A stretch of DNA of 64,000 bases from positions 1,622,001-1,686,000 of the forward strand of contig NC_084898.1 in NCBI RefSeq assembly GCF_958979055.1, given 5' to 3'. The translations under genes were made by a program, and so were the position numbers. Shown here piece by piece: positions 41,280-52,250 of the stretch. The stretch is from Alnus glutinosa (Eukaryota > Streptophyta > Magnoliopsida > Fagales > Betulaceae). Below the pieces are notes generated by a model. The model searched no databases, had not been told where the DNA came from, and worked only from the letters and a program-made list of their open reading frames with translations. Within the stretch, counting starts at the first letter, position 1. Each line of letters opens with the position of its first letter.

Positions 41280-41775
41280 GAATGCAGGAAAGTTTGTGTT
41301 CTGTAGAGCCCGATTCATGTTGCTGTCGATCAATTTTGGGGGTGCAGTTTAACGTTTATTGTAATTTTTAAAAGCAATTGTACTACACGGTATGAATTTG
41401 ATGGTCAATATAAAAATTGCAATGAACAATACAAGTGATTTAAAATTTACATCATAACGCCTTTTGTCTTTGAGTGAGCCGCCGGGACAGTCTTCAGCTG
41501 TGTGAGACAACCAAACCCCAACCTTCTGTTGCCACCATCCTCCATTTCCACAACTTGCATAGACTAAATTCTTCTTGTGGTATGGTAATGGTATGTTCTG
41601 ATTGTTAAACAGAGTACACTGTTTGACATCCTGTGGGTAATATGTCAGAGGAATGGTGACTGCTGCTTGATTGGTCCAAGCAAAATGATCTCTTGGAGCT
41701 GAGCCATTCAATGGATAGAACAATGCACACAAGTAATGAATAGACTACTTGGGTCAAATAACCAACCATATATGT

Positions 41776-42632
41776 TTAAATCAGTTCCGTGGTTATGGAT
41801 TGTGAACTAAGGAGTCTTTCTGCCTCGTCGTTTGCTTCTGCTCGTATTCTCCATCTCTGCAAAGAAAATAGACATTAGTAAGGATAAATACATGCATGTT
41901 AGAACAAAAAATCAAGGTAGGTCAGCTCAGTGGCTGATAAGAAAAGTTTATTCTCTTTATCTTCTCTCAGATTACAAGATCACTCACAATCCTAGTCTAT
42001 TCTACTCCACTTCATCCCAACCCCTAGCTGACGAGAAACTACTGATAAGTGCCTTTGGACTTGAGTATCCCAATTTCCTATAAAAGAAAGGACCTAAATA
42101 TTATGAGTGTTCAGGTGGGTGGTTAATAACCGCTCCGCATTCAGTATCCGCACGTCTTCATGGGTTACAAGCAGATTTTTAGGCCCTATCTCCAGGTGGG
42201 TAGATACCATATCCAATATCCACACATATGCGGGTGGATAGCGGAATATGGGTGGACAAAGCCGGATAATATTTACCTCTGCATGTATAAATATAGTTTT
42301 GTCTTTTACAACTAAAACGTCATTTAGGAAATGAGTAGAAAATGAAACCCTCTCTCATTTACTGCTGCAACTCCTCTCTCTCTCTCTCTCTCTCTGTTTG
42401 GAGCGCTCTGTCTCATCAAAGAAGACCTTGATCTCATGAAACAAGTATCAAAGAAGACTCTGATCCCAGTTTATAAATACTTGTATTTCCTAATGTTTAT
42501 AATTCAATTTGTATTTTCATGTTACAATTTACATGTGTATTTAGTTCAAAAATTAGATTAAGGCCATCCAAAATAGCTCATAAAAAGCTTTTTTTTTTTT
42601 TGTGTTTTTCAAAAAAAGCCCATAGTTACCCC

Positions 42633-42663
<31 letters not shown>

Positions 42664-45600
42664 ACAGAGCCCAGAAAAAGAGTCCAAAATGCAAAGCAAA
42701 TGTCACAGGTGGTTAGTACAAAAAAACCGCCCACCTGTGTGCGGTTATGGGTGGATGTGGAATAAGGGCATTATCTGCCCATATAGTGCAGTTTACACCC
42801 CTACTAAATATTATAGCCAATAAGCAAAACCTTGATGGTAATTCTAGTTTCTCATATCAGAAAATCCAAGATTTATTTTCTCTTTATAAAATAAATTTAT
42901 GGCAAACTCTGTTTGGACAATATCTACAGTCGTTTCCAATTCTGAGTTCCAAGTCATAAAAAGTACTTCCAAGTGAAAAGAACTTGCCTCTTCAAGATTT
43001 TCTAGCTCCATTATTTGTTCTATCTGTTCAGCAATTCTTTCCTGTAAGCAATGACCGAGTTAGATAAGCTTATATGCATGTTAGATAGTGTAGGAGAAGA
43101 AATTGATAATCAGGATGTGCGCACCACATTGCTTGCTGCTTCAGCAGCAAGAACATCAGAGTCCAATTCTACTTCGATTTCAATCATTGAAGAAATCTGT
43201 CAAATGGATGGCATCACCACACCAATTTATGCTTTGGAAAAACAAAATTTACAGAGAATTTCTTTAGAAGGGTGGGGGTGGAGTTAATGGTGTCTGTCAT
43301 GTAGGAAACATACTCTTGCATAGCTGTCAATCAGTTCAATCCTTCCCCTAAGGGAGTTTTCCAAGCCTTCTCGAACTCTTTTGACTCTACTTCTTCGAGC
43401 ACTAAAAAAATAACCAAAGGATACTTTCAGAGAGTGAACTTAAAACAAAAGAAATCTCCAAACCTTCTACTACACTTCAAGAAATAATAAGTCTAGCAAC
43501 TATACAAAAATTAAGCAAGGAGTACTAATAATGTAAGGAGGGTTTCACCGATAAGAAGGTTCTCCTACAGCGAATATTTTGTTCTCCAGTTGGCACATCC
43601 GAGCCAACATCCAAACCTACACAGAAAGCAAATGAATTTCTCATATGAAACTTCAGGCTACTTTAGTAGCTAATGTACGAAATACTGTGGTGGAATATGT
43701 TACTGTTATTGTATGCTTTGCAATATAATATCCTAACCATTCAGGATCCCCGATGAACCCAATATAAAAGATTCCAAGAGGATGATAACAACATTTTTTT
43801 AAAATTTTATTCGACCATGACTTATCATAGATTGTCCAGATGATTTTATAGATTTATTAGTGTTTTTATTTATTTAGTTATTTTTAAATGAGCAGATTTG
43901 TTAGTAGTTTGAATGGTTCTTCAAGCACATAAATTCTATCTTGTCGCACCACTGGCACCAACTATAGACATATAAATCATGCTCTGTGAGAAAATTCATT
44001 AGTAAGTAATATGGTGATCCATGAGAAGATTCATAAGTAACATGTGATGATCCTTTTAAGTTTCAAGTCTATAATTACGGAAAAATTAAGAGCAGTCAAT
44101 TTGTTTATAGAAAGCTGAGTTTCACACGTGTGTCTAAAGCATAATCTTGATATATCTCCTAGTGTTTCAGTTGTGATTTGAAGACTAATTTAGTGAGGAG
44201 TGTTTGAAAAGATGTTAATTTAGCTTGCTTAATAGAAAAGGAGGCATATTTATAGACCTAGACACATCCTTCATTTTGTACTTTTCAGATTATTTTTTAT
44301 TTTTTATTTTTTTGTCAATAAAATTATTGAATAAAAATTGACTTGAAATGATTGTATCATCAGGCTTGCCAGGGCATTTGTAGAGATACTGTTCTGACAT
44401 TGACATCCCAATTCACATCATGAAACGTATGTCAAAAGCTTTGAGGGGTATCCTCCACACATCTTACTGGCTCAAACTCATTTAATAAAAGAAAAAAAAA
44501 AGGTTTACCGTGCAATCATTTACTTGCATGGGAGCATACCTCTTTTTCAGCAGCGTCCTTTAGTTCCTTGATGCGAGACTGAAGCATGTCATATTGAGAT
44601 AAAAGTTGCTGCTTGATAGCAATTATATCCACGGATCTTTGAGGAAGCTGACACAAATGAAGAAATGGATAAATGGATACGCATAAATTCATTCCAAGGG
44701 AAAAATCTTAAATGGATCAAAATAAAGAGTAAGATCATATCGCAAAAGTAAAATGAAACCATCCTGATATTTATCTAGGTTCACTGATGGCAATGTTTAG
44801 TTTAGGATTTAGACTAATACATTAGCTTAAAAATTATACAATCTAGAAAAGCTTGGCTAGCTGGATTTTAAATATTCAAGAAATTATGTGTTTCTGGTTA
44901 ATGTTATGCTCCATATGATTCGATAGAATGTGAAATCGGAGACAGATGAGTATATTTAACGGAATCAGCTATCACCCATGATTTGTGAGGGTTATAATGC
45001 AATTTTTTAAACATATTTGTACAACATGATATTAATGAGGCATGCATTCCAGACTACAAGTAAAAGTAACGGATGAACAAAGATATACAGAACGGCTTTT
45101 TGTCAAATTAAAGAATACTGAATTTGTATCGTAGCATTAATGTTCTTTCACTGCAAACAGACAAGTAATATGGAGTTGTGTATGATCATTTCTTAATATA
45201 CTTCAATGCCAAATACAGGAATAGGTGAAAGGAAAGCAGAAATATACACAACTTAGAGATTATTAATGCCCTGAAGAGACTGAAAGAGCCAAACAGCGGT
45301 CTTCAGAGGAACTTGAAATCTCAATGACGACAATCATTTGAGAGGGAAATCTGATACTGAAGACAACATAAGAGTATCTTACTTTATTCAACTGAGGAAA
45401 AACGAAAGCATTTAAAGTGGCTCCCACGGCAAGAGACGCAACTGCAGCAGCTGAGAGGAACTGGGGCAAGCTTGGGTCAATAATCCCAGAGGCAGCATCG
45501 CCCGTGGCCAACACAGCCAGAAGTGGAAAGAGGATGGAGGGTTTAAGTAACGATGAGCTTCCTTCTTTTTGTGGGGCTCTTAACAATAGTGATTCCCGGC

Positions 45601-48600
45601 CATCTTTGTGGTTGGTCAGGCACATGGGCTCTCCAGGGTAGAAATTGGGGGCCTTTGGACTGAATTTGAAAGGACCTACCTCTCTATAAACGTTTGATGG
45701 AGCTGCTACAGCAATGGAAACCCTTTCTCCTTGTTGTGCTGGGAGATCAACTGTTTCAGTGGCAAATCTGTGTGTGCGTGCCATACCAGAAGGAGTCTCT
45801 ACCTGAAATTTGGAAGGGTAAAGGAATTATTAAACGAGGCATGGAGCTGAGAGTACACTAACAAGGAAGTGGCAGCTAAGGGTGTCATTGATGGGTATAC
45901 TAACTTTTCAGAAAAATATGTAATGAGATAGAGACGGGCTCAGATGTTATTTTATCAGAACAAACTTTCCTTTTGGCTTAGCCTCTTGCAACTTGCAAAC
46001 AACAGATAGGCATGCAATAGAAAGTATCTGATGAGTCATGCTTGTAAGAGCATACTGGAAATAAGGCACGTATAACCTACCAATACACAAAAGGGAAAGA
46101 ATCTGCAGTTAAACATTCTAAATCAAGAATCTATACCACAATAGAGTGAACAGCAGAAGGAGTTCTCTGCTTCATTATTTGCAGTAATCTTAGCCCTCTT
46201 TTCCATGCTGGAACATCCATGCTGCGTTCGGCAGGAGGAGATCCTTAGAAGAAGTGAATATCCCAGGATCAACATCATACACAAATATATTCTGTGATCA
46301 ATAGATAATTAAAATCTGCTAATATATCTAGTACTTCAATTTTATATTCCAAGAGTTATATGGTTTACAAGCCAATATGGATAGGCTGGAAAAGAAAAGT
46401 TATTGTCCTCACAAATAAATGGAAGCAAGCTGAAAAATTTCACTGGTTACTGCCATTGCTAATCCATGAAATACCAGACCAATTGTGTAAATTTGTGATA
46501 GATAAATGGAAACTGTAATAATCACTAACAAAAGCAATAATAGCAATAGAATACTAAACAAACAGCATAAAATTTGCAATAAATGAACAAACCAGATGGA
46601 ACCAACCTGATTTCTTCCGACTCAATACTAACTATGTCACCAGAAATAAGTTCGTACTGGTAGCAGCACTTTGCACAAGATACAATCTGCATAGAAGTAC
46701 TCTAAACTCATTAACAAGTATCATTCATTATCAACTCTAGCATTTTGGGTGCACCACATCTGTGGCATGAGTAGCATTAGTTTCTACAAACTAATCATAG
46801 GTATTCCCCACAAAGTTAGTAATAGACCAGATCATTACCAGAGCTTTTCTGTCTATACCTGAATGCCATGTTGGGGTTGTGCAACAGTAACAGCTATCAT
46901 ACAACTTGGACATCTCACGACCTTTCCAAAAGGGACCTGCTAAACATCCATAAAATTGCAAACATTGTAAAGTCAATAACATTACAGTAACTGAGATGTC
47001 CCATTTCCAGACTACAAACAGGGAAGGTCATATTTTGGAGCTGAACTTATCAAAATGGATATACCCAGAACCCAGTAGAATACAAAACATACTGCAGAGA
47101 GATGGGCACAGCCAGCAATTAGAATTAGATAAGGTACCTAGGGAAAAAATTCACTAGTTTTTTGTGGCAAGGTAGACTGCCGAGAGAGAGAGAGAGAAGA
47201 GAAGAGAAAAATATACAAGCAATAGGAAACAAAAAAAGAAAAGAAAAGAAAGTAAGTAAAATTGGCTTCATACCTCCTCCCCAGGAGATACTCCCACTTG
47301 GCAAATGTCTTCAATTATCCTAAGAGCGTCAGAAACCCTCAATGATGCTGCAAGACCCTGAACTAATGATGTGTAAACATGTACGTCTGGCCTGGTCCAC
47401 CTCCATCTCTCAAGAGAAGGTCTATTTTCACTAGCACCTGCCCGTGTATAAGTTATCAGCAACATAAATGCATATAAATCATGCAAAAAAAGTTTTAAGA
47501 TATGTCAGAGCAGGAAATCTTAAAATGAAATTTGGCACTGGAATTTCTTATAGCAACCTGAATTCACCACATATACTACTATAATCCAATAACATCACTT
47601 AGACTAGCTCCAAGTCAACATATTTTAGTTTTATTCAAAAGATAATCCAAGGCTGATAAAAACTGCAAAGATGAACATAATGGATAAATCCAACAACCTC
47701 CTACAACCCCCATCCTTTCTGTGATCCGAAAAGGAATCTTGGAGTTGGGGTACCAGATTATTAAAGATAAGGTTGAAGTCCCATCAGTCATGGAGCTGAA
47801 GCAATTAGAAACGTTAAGAAGATCTTCCGAAGATAAACAGCACCAACAGAGTTTGAGTTTGAATAAACAGAGGAGACCCAAGCCAAGACATAACTCCTGA
47901 GAGTAGAATGAGTAGAATTCTATTTGGTTGTATATGGTGTAAAGTTGTACAAAATGAATTGATGTAAAACACTAAAATAAAAATAGACAGCAATCTCACG
48001 AATCCAATTAACTGGTTGAGGCTTCTCATCAAAAACATTGTGTGATTTCGTTTACAGAACGAAATCTCAATTATTCACCATGTCATCTCATTTATCAAAA
48101 CTCATACGAAAACAATAACAGCAAATCTGTGCTTCCCAATTACTTTGGCCATCCTCTTGTCCATGCAACTCCATTGAATATACTTTATTCAACTCTTCAA
48201 ATCCAAGAACGTCCCAAACATCGAAATCAATCATATACATCACAAGTTCTAAGCACTTACTGTAATTCAACAATTCAAAGAAACAGCCAAAAGGGTATAC
48301 CTCTATACAACAAGCTGTAACAATAAACCTCGTACTTACCACCTTGGTCGAAGCTCGCGCGCATGGCATAGAAAACCGACAAGGCCAACCCCGCATTGTT
48401 GCGCTGAAGCGCGGCCGTTATGATCAAGCAACAGTCATCAACTCCCACAACACCTCCACTGGTCCCAGACTTGTCAGCAATCATCTCCAACGCTTCATTG
48501 GCGTCCTTAGCAGCGGAGACTTTACCAAGCAACTCCTCGTCCAACAGGCGCGCTACCACCGAGTTCCCAGCCACCCCACTTTCGCTCTCGCTCAAAGAAG

Positions 48601-48772
48601 CTCTGGCCTTGAGGGTCTTGGAGAAGTTGGCAAGAGTCGACGAACTGTTGGTGAATAGTAAGAGAGGTAAGAGAGAAGAAGAACTGTTGTTGTTGGCAAC
48701 GGTTTCGGCGAGCCTGGGGAGGGGAGGGTGAGAGAGGCGAGAGAGCCACGGGGAGCCCAAGTTGAGTGTCAT
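41776..48772 (-). CDS. PPR-like, zinc-ribbon, coiled-coil protein, probably plastid
   Basis: Twelve minus-strand exons join in phase to 576 residues: 48340-48772, 47274-47437, 46859-46936, 46607-46686, 46137-46221, 45383-45802, 44540-44647, 43549-43616, 43314-43401, 43125-43196, 42988-43041 and 41776-41856. Reading along the protein: a Ser-rich N-terminus like a plastid transit peptide; PPR-like helices (VYTSLVQGLAASLRVSDALR); a zinc-ribbon pattern CPSC then CAKC; a conserved-looking block with MARTHRFATETVDLPAQ; two hydrophobic segments (ILFPLLAVLATGDAASG and AAAVASLAVGATLNAFV); then a long Glu/Lys/Arg-rich region likely to form coiled coils. I recognise the composition as plant-specific but cannot name a function. 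The intron before the last exon has a GC donor (GAG, GCAAGT) and carries a hAT-like element. An in-frame ATG at 48928 would add 52 residues; I preferred 48772. Confidence 0.85.
42103..42804. mobile_element. 702-bp hAT-like element in last intron
   Basis: It lies between two copies of TAAATATT (42095-42102 and 42805-42812), an 8-bp target duplication as in the hAT superfamily. The right end in reverse complement begins GTAGGGGTGTAAACTGC; the left end (ATGAGTGTTCAGGTGGGTGG) is a weaker match. It includes a 25-base C tract and GGTGGAT/ATCCGCA-type subterminal repeats. It is part of the transcribed intron of the minus-strand gene. Confidence 0.65.
42629..42653. repeat. 25-base poly(C) tract
   Basis: An uninterrupted C run lies inside the hAT-like element in the last intron. 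Its length is likely unstable and error-prone in sequencing. On the minus-strand transcript it is a poly(G) run. Confidence 0.9.
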
Positions 48773-48954
48773 TTTTGTGGGGATTTTTGGTTGAGCAAAA
48801 GAGGAAGAAGCTTGGAGGGAATTTGTTTGTGTTTTTCTGGTTTTCTTTTGGCGGATGAAGATGAGGAACGAGAGGTTGTCAGAGGACGATTGGAGGGGAC
48901 GAGATGGGGTGTGAGAGATTGCGTGCATGCTGGTGTACGGGATGGAAATATAGG

Positions 48955-48961
48955 GAAAAAA
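48955..48961 (-). terminator. Pol III terminator of tRNA-Ala
   Basis: A run of six T on the minus strand follows the tRNA 3' end by less than 15 bases, the usual RNA polymerase III stop signal. Confidence 0.65.
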
Positions 48962-48968
48962 TAGAATG

Positions 48969-49041
48969 TGGAGGTGCGGGGAATCGAACCCCGTGCCTCT
49001 CGCATGCGAAGCGAGCGCTCTACCATATGAGCTACACCCCC
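48969..49041 (-). tRNA. tRNA-Ala, anticodon CGC
   Basis: A 73-base cloverleaf can be drawn without gaps. The acceptor stem is GGGGGTG with CACCTCC (one G-U pair) and discriminator A. The D arm is TAGCTCATATGGTAGAGC. The anticodon stem-loop is CTCGC-TTCGCAT-GCGAG with anticodon CGC, which reads alanine GCG codons. The T arm contains GGTTCGATTCC. There is no intron, and CCA is not encoded, as expected in nuclear genes. It lies about 200 bp upstream of the start codon of the minus-strand gene and on the same strand. Confidence 0.97.
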
Positions 49042-49389
49042 GATGTTATAAAAGCCACTAAAGGAATTAATTAACAAGCCTTAATTAAATAGACTGAACA
49101 TATTGCTTTAATTGCATAGAAATTCCAAATACTATACTCTCAATTCATTTGACTGATATCGCAGTCATTGATTTGCACTGTCATATCGATATAATAGGAT
49201 AAGAGTGTAATATGTTGCATTGCGAGCTCTTCATTGTAAGACTATTTAGTAAGAAGTAATGCGATATGTCAATATAAACCAACTTTAGATTTTATTTTTT
49301 AAAAAAAAAAAAAAGAAATGAATGATTATTGGTAATCCCAACTCCTTTTTGTTGTTCGATATTGTGAATTCCCTTTAGAGATAAGTGGG

Positions 49390-50690
49390 ACTACAGCTAC
49401 AAAAAAATTTGGAATTAAATCGTCCAGAAATTGCAAAAAACCTTATGGAAAGAAGTCAAGACGGTTCAGAAAAATGGGTTGCTAATCCGGGTTACGGATG
49501 GTTTGGTCCACAATTATTATTATTATTATTATTATTTTCTGTCTCGATTTATTTTCGTCAATGGTGTTTTTGGGTCGACGACAGAAATAGCGTCGTCACG
49601 CTGTTCACAATCCAGCAACAGGTTACCACCATCCACAATCCAGCTGTTCAGCCGCACCAAACTTCCATCGAAGCTAGACGACTTCCTCTGTTTCTCTTCC
49701 ACTCTGAGAGAAACTAAGAGAGACAAGTCGCAGCCCATATCTCCTCCCTCATTGCACAACCTAACAACCACAGCCATGGCTAAACACCCCTTTTCACCAA
49801 TCAACCAAAACATATAGTACCTCAAACAATCAAAACAAACAAAAGGTGTACCTCAATCAATCGATAATGAATTTCAAATCTCCATAACCCAAATCAAATA
49901 ACCGTTGAAATTATAAAAACAACCCAAAAACACCGAAACCCACCCCAATTACCAACCCGTTAGCTCCAACCCAAAACGACCCAGAGCAGGTTTCGGCCGA
50001 AAACCCACGCACACTGGAGTGGGTTTGATAGATTTGGCACTCCATTTCCAGCACTCTCTCCTGCCATTCCGTCGCCTGTCTTCAGTCGTCGGTCGGAGAG
50101 AGAAGAAGAAGAATGGGACTTGCACGCCCTACCTCTTGGGAATTCTTTGGCCCAGTTTGTGAATAAAGTAAAGAGAAATTGTGTGATTGTAGGGTGTTAT
50201 GAGTTGTAGATAAATTTGAAAGAGACGGTTGAGATGTGAACTTTATTTTGTGGTGCAGATCGATGACATGGAATATGGATGAGTGTTTCTATAAAAAAAA
50301 AAGGAATATGGATGAGTGGTATTTTCGAGGAGGCGTTTACAATTTGATTTTATTACTCTTCTTTTTAAAAACCAAATTGCAGACGATTTAAATGAAACCG
50401 TCTTTAAATTTACAGACGGTTTCATTTAAACCGTCTAAAATAATTTCCAGACAGTTTTAAATAAAATCGTCTGTAAATTTATAGACGGTTTCATTAAAAC
50501 CTTATGGAAATTTACATTTTCAGACGATTCATCTAAACCGTTTGTCAATTTATAGACGATTTTATTGAAACTGTTGTAATTTATTTTTTTATAGACGGTT
50601 TTTAAAAAACTGTCTGTAAAAATTTAATTCTAGACGATTTTTAATTGTTTATTTTTTAATTTTTAATTGTTTAGTTTTTGGAAATGTTTT
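49390..50690. mobile_element. CACTA-like insertion with subterminal repeats
   Basis: This 1.3-kb stretch is absent from copy 2 of the duplicated locus at about 56450. Its right third (50380-50640) is a dense series of AGACGGTTT and AAACCGTCT motifs in both orientations, the pattern of subterminal repeats in plant CACTA elements. The left end starts near CTACAGCTACAAAAAAA, reminiscent of but not equal to a CACTACA terminus. The middle (49600-50170) is GC-richer, with exon-like composition, and could be captured host DNA. Precise ends and the 3-bp target duplication were not found. Confidence 0.5.
50380..50640. repeat. Clustered GACGGTTT/AAACCGTC hairpin motifs
   Basis: About ten copies of the 8-9-base motif in alternating orientation, spaced by 10-25 bases, can fold into successive hairpins. 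Such clusters are transposase-binding regions in CACTA elements. Confidence 0.7.
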
Positions 50691-51336
50691 TAAATTCTCG
50701 TCCTTGGTAATGTTTTCTTTATTTTTTAATTTTTTAATTGTTTAGTTTTTTAATTTTTTTCCCTAAGCAAATAGGAAAAGGTTACAATGAATAAAAAAAT
50801 AAATAAAAAAAATGGGCTCCCAACAACAAATCCAAAATAAAAATTTAATGTAAAAAACAAAAATAAATAATAAGAAATAGTCCAAAAAAAGAGAAAAAGA
50901 AAAGAAAAGAAAAAAGATTCGGTCCTCTAGATCTTGGACCATGAAAATGTACCACAAAAGTGGTGTTTGAAGTAAACCAAGAAGCTGACCCGACTGCTTG
51001 GTGTTTTCTTTCTTTTAAATGACAATATAGTAATTTTATATACTATATTTTTATCTTGCAATGTTAATGTAGAAATTTCAACTAACTCTTATTTTTATTT
51101 TCTTTTTTCATAATGATAGATCAAATGGTTGGTTAAGACGGCCACATCAACATTATGAAATAGTTGTAAGATAAAAATGTAATTTTTAGCATTACTTATG
51201 ACAATAATGCTCGCATCTCATAAGTTTTAACTTTATGATGGTACTATTTTTTTTTGGTTGTTGGACATTGTTATGATTATACGAAAAAAGGTTATACTGC
51301 ACAATAATTTTGTTATGGTTATTTTATTAAGGAAAT

Positions 51337-51353
51337 GCGCGCGCGCGCGCGCG

Positions 51354-51396
<43 letters not shown>
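51337..51396. repeat. Compound GC-AC-AT microsatellite
   Basis: (CG)n, (CA)n and (TA)n follow each other without interruption near the left end of the 911-bp insertion. The first part can adopt Z-DNA. Confidence 0.9.
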
Positions 51397-51397
51397 T

Positions 51398-51579
51398 GAG
51401 AAATGATCCCTACACTCATTTTTCACAACAGCCCCACAATAAGCTGACGTGGCTAGTAATATTTTATTATTTTTTTTGTTTTGTTTGCTTTTCTTTTTGT
51501 AAAAATATAATAAAATATTACCAGCCACGTCAGCTTGTTGTGGAGCTGTTGTGAGAAATGAGTGTAGGGATCATTTCTC
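51398..51579. mobile_element. 182-bp foldback MITE nested in insertion
   Basis: Inverted ends GAGAAATGATCCCTACACTC, with the arms nearly perfect for about 80 bp. Flanking 9-mers are ATATATATT and ATATATTTT (one mismatch), but these lie in low-complexity DNA. The length equals that of the MITEs at 17066 and 56199. Confidence 0.75.
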
Positions 51580-52250
51580 ATATATTTTAAGAAAGGAGGC
51601 AAGGGCTTTAATCGGAAGAAGGAAGAAAAAGGCGGGGAAAAAAAAAAACAAGAGGGGATCGCCGGCGCTCGGGACGACTGGAGAAGAGAGTGCCAGACTT
51701 GTTGGACGGTCGGCAAGAGGGGAGAAAGTGACAGGGACGCTTGGGACGGCCGGATCTATTGGAGAGAATGACTGAGAGAGGCGGGTCGGGTTTTCGGCGT
51801 GTGTGCGGGTTTCTGGAATGCAGGGGTTTTCGGCCGGTGAATCTGTCGAAAATGGTGAAGAGAACAAAAGGGAGGGAGGCGGGGACTCTCGGGACGGCCT
51901 GGGACGCTTGGGATGGCCGGAGAGATTTGCTCAGGTTGGGTTCACTTGGGCTGCGACGTTGACGCTCGAGTTTCTGGTAGGGTCGAGGTGGTCGGTTGGT
52001 GTGTGTGGTTTCCGGCCTCTCCTCCCACCGCCAGCGCCACCCCATCTTTTGGGCCGCCGCTCCCCCCTCGCCACCTTCTTCTTCCTCTTTCTTGTTTGTT
52101 TTTTTTTTTTTTCCTCCGGTGATGTGCCTCTTTTTCTTAAAAAATATAAAAAAAAAACAGTAAAAATATGTGATGTATCTCTTGCCACATCAGGGTGTAA
52201 AAAATGAGCGTAAAAAAGTGGGTGCAAGTGTATCAACCCTTTTTTATTAA

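Larger units (their letters stand above)
31870..41366. repeat. Segmental duplication, copy B
   Basis: Direct-orientation partner of 17469-25845. Copy B is longer because of a 932-bp retroposon (32885-33816) and a 385-bp Harbinger-like MITE (34338-34722) that copy A lacks. It also keeps 197 bp of the gene that copy A has deleted. It contains the intact gene. Confidence 0.88.
51331..52241. mobile_element. 911-bp Mutator-like insertion, possible Pack-MULE
   Basis: Flanked by a perfect 9-bp repeat, TTTTATTAA (51322-51330 and 52242-52250). Both sister copies of the locus have the unfilled site: 57072-57080 and 62231-62239. The right end in reverse complement reads AGGGTTGATACACTTGCACC; the left end is GGAAATG and then runs into a GC/AC/AT microsatellite, so the left inverted repeat is eroded. 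Inside lie a 182-bp MITE (51398-51579) and a GC-rich 500-bp block (about 51590-52080) with open frames on both strands. That composition suggests a captured host gene fragment, which is the Pack-MULE pattern; its source is unknown. Confidence 0.72.

Noticed and set aside
41349-41732. 127-codon minus-strand open frame
   Set aside because: It lies in the 3' untranslated region of the unnamed gene between two convergent stop codons, has no recognised domain, and part of it overlaps the end of duplicated segment B.
45417-45641. 74-codon plus-strand frame opposite the large exon of the unnamed gene
   Set aside because: Shadow of the 45383-45802 exon on the other strand.
48420-48731. 103- and 104-codon plus-strand frames opposite exon 1 of the unnamed gene
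   Set aside because: Shadows of the GC-rich transit-peptide exon; no independent support.
50380-50640. Regularly spaced short repeats resembling a CRISPR array
   Set aside because: Motifs alternate in orientation with uneven spacing and lie in a plant transposon; there are no spacers of constant length and no cas genes.
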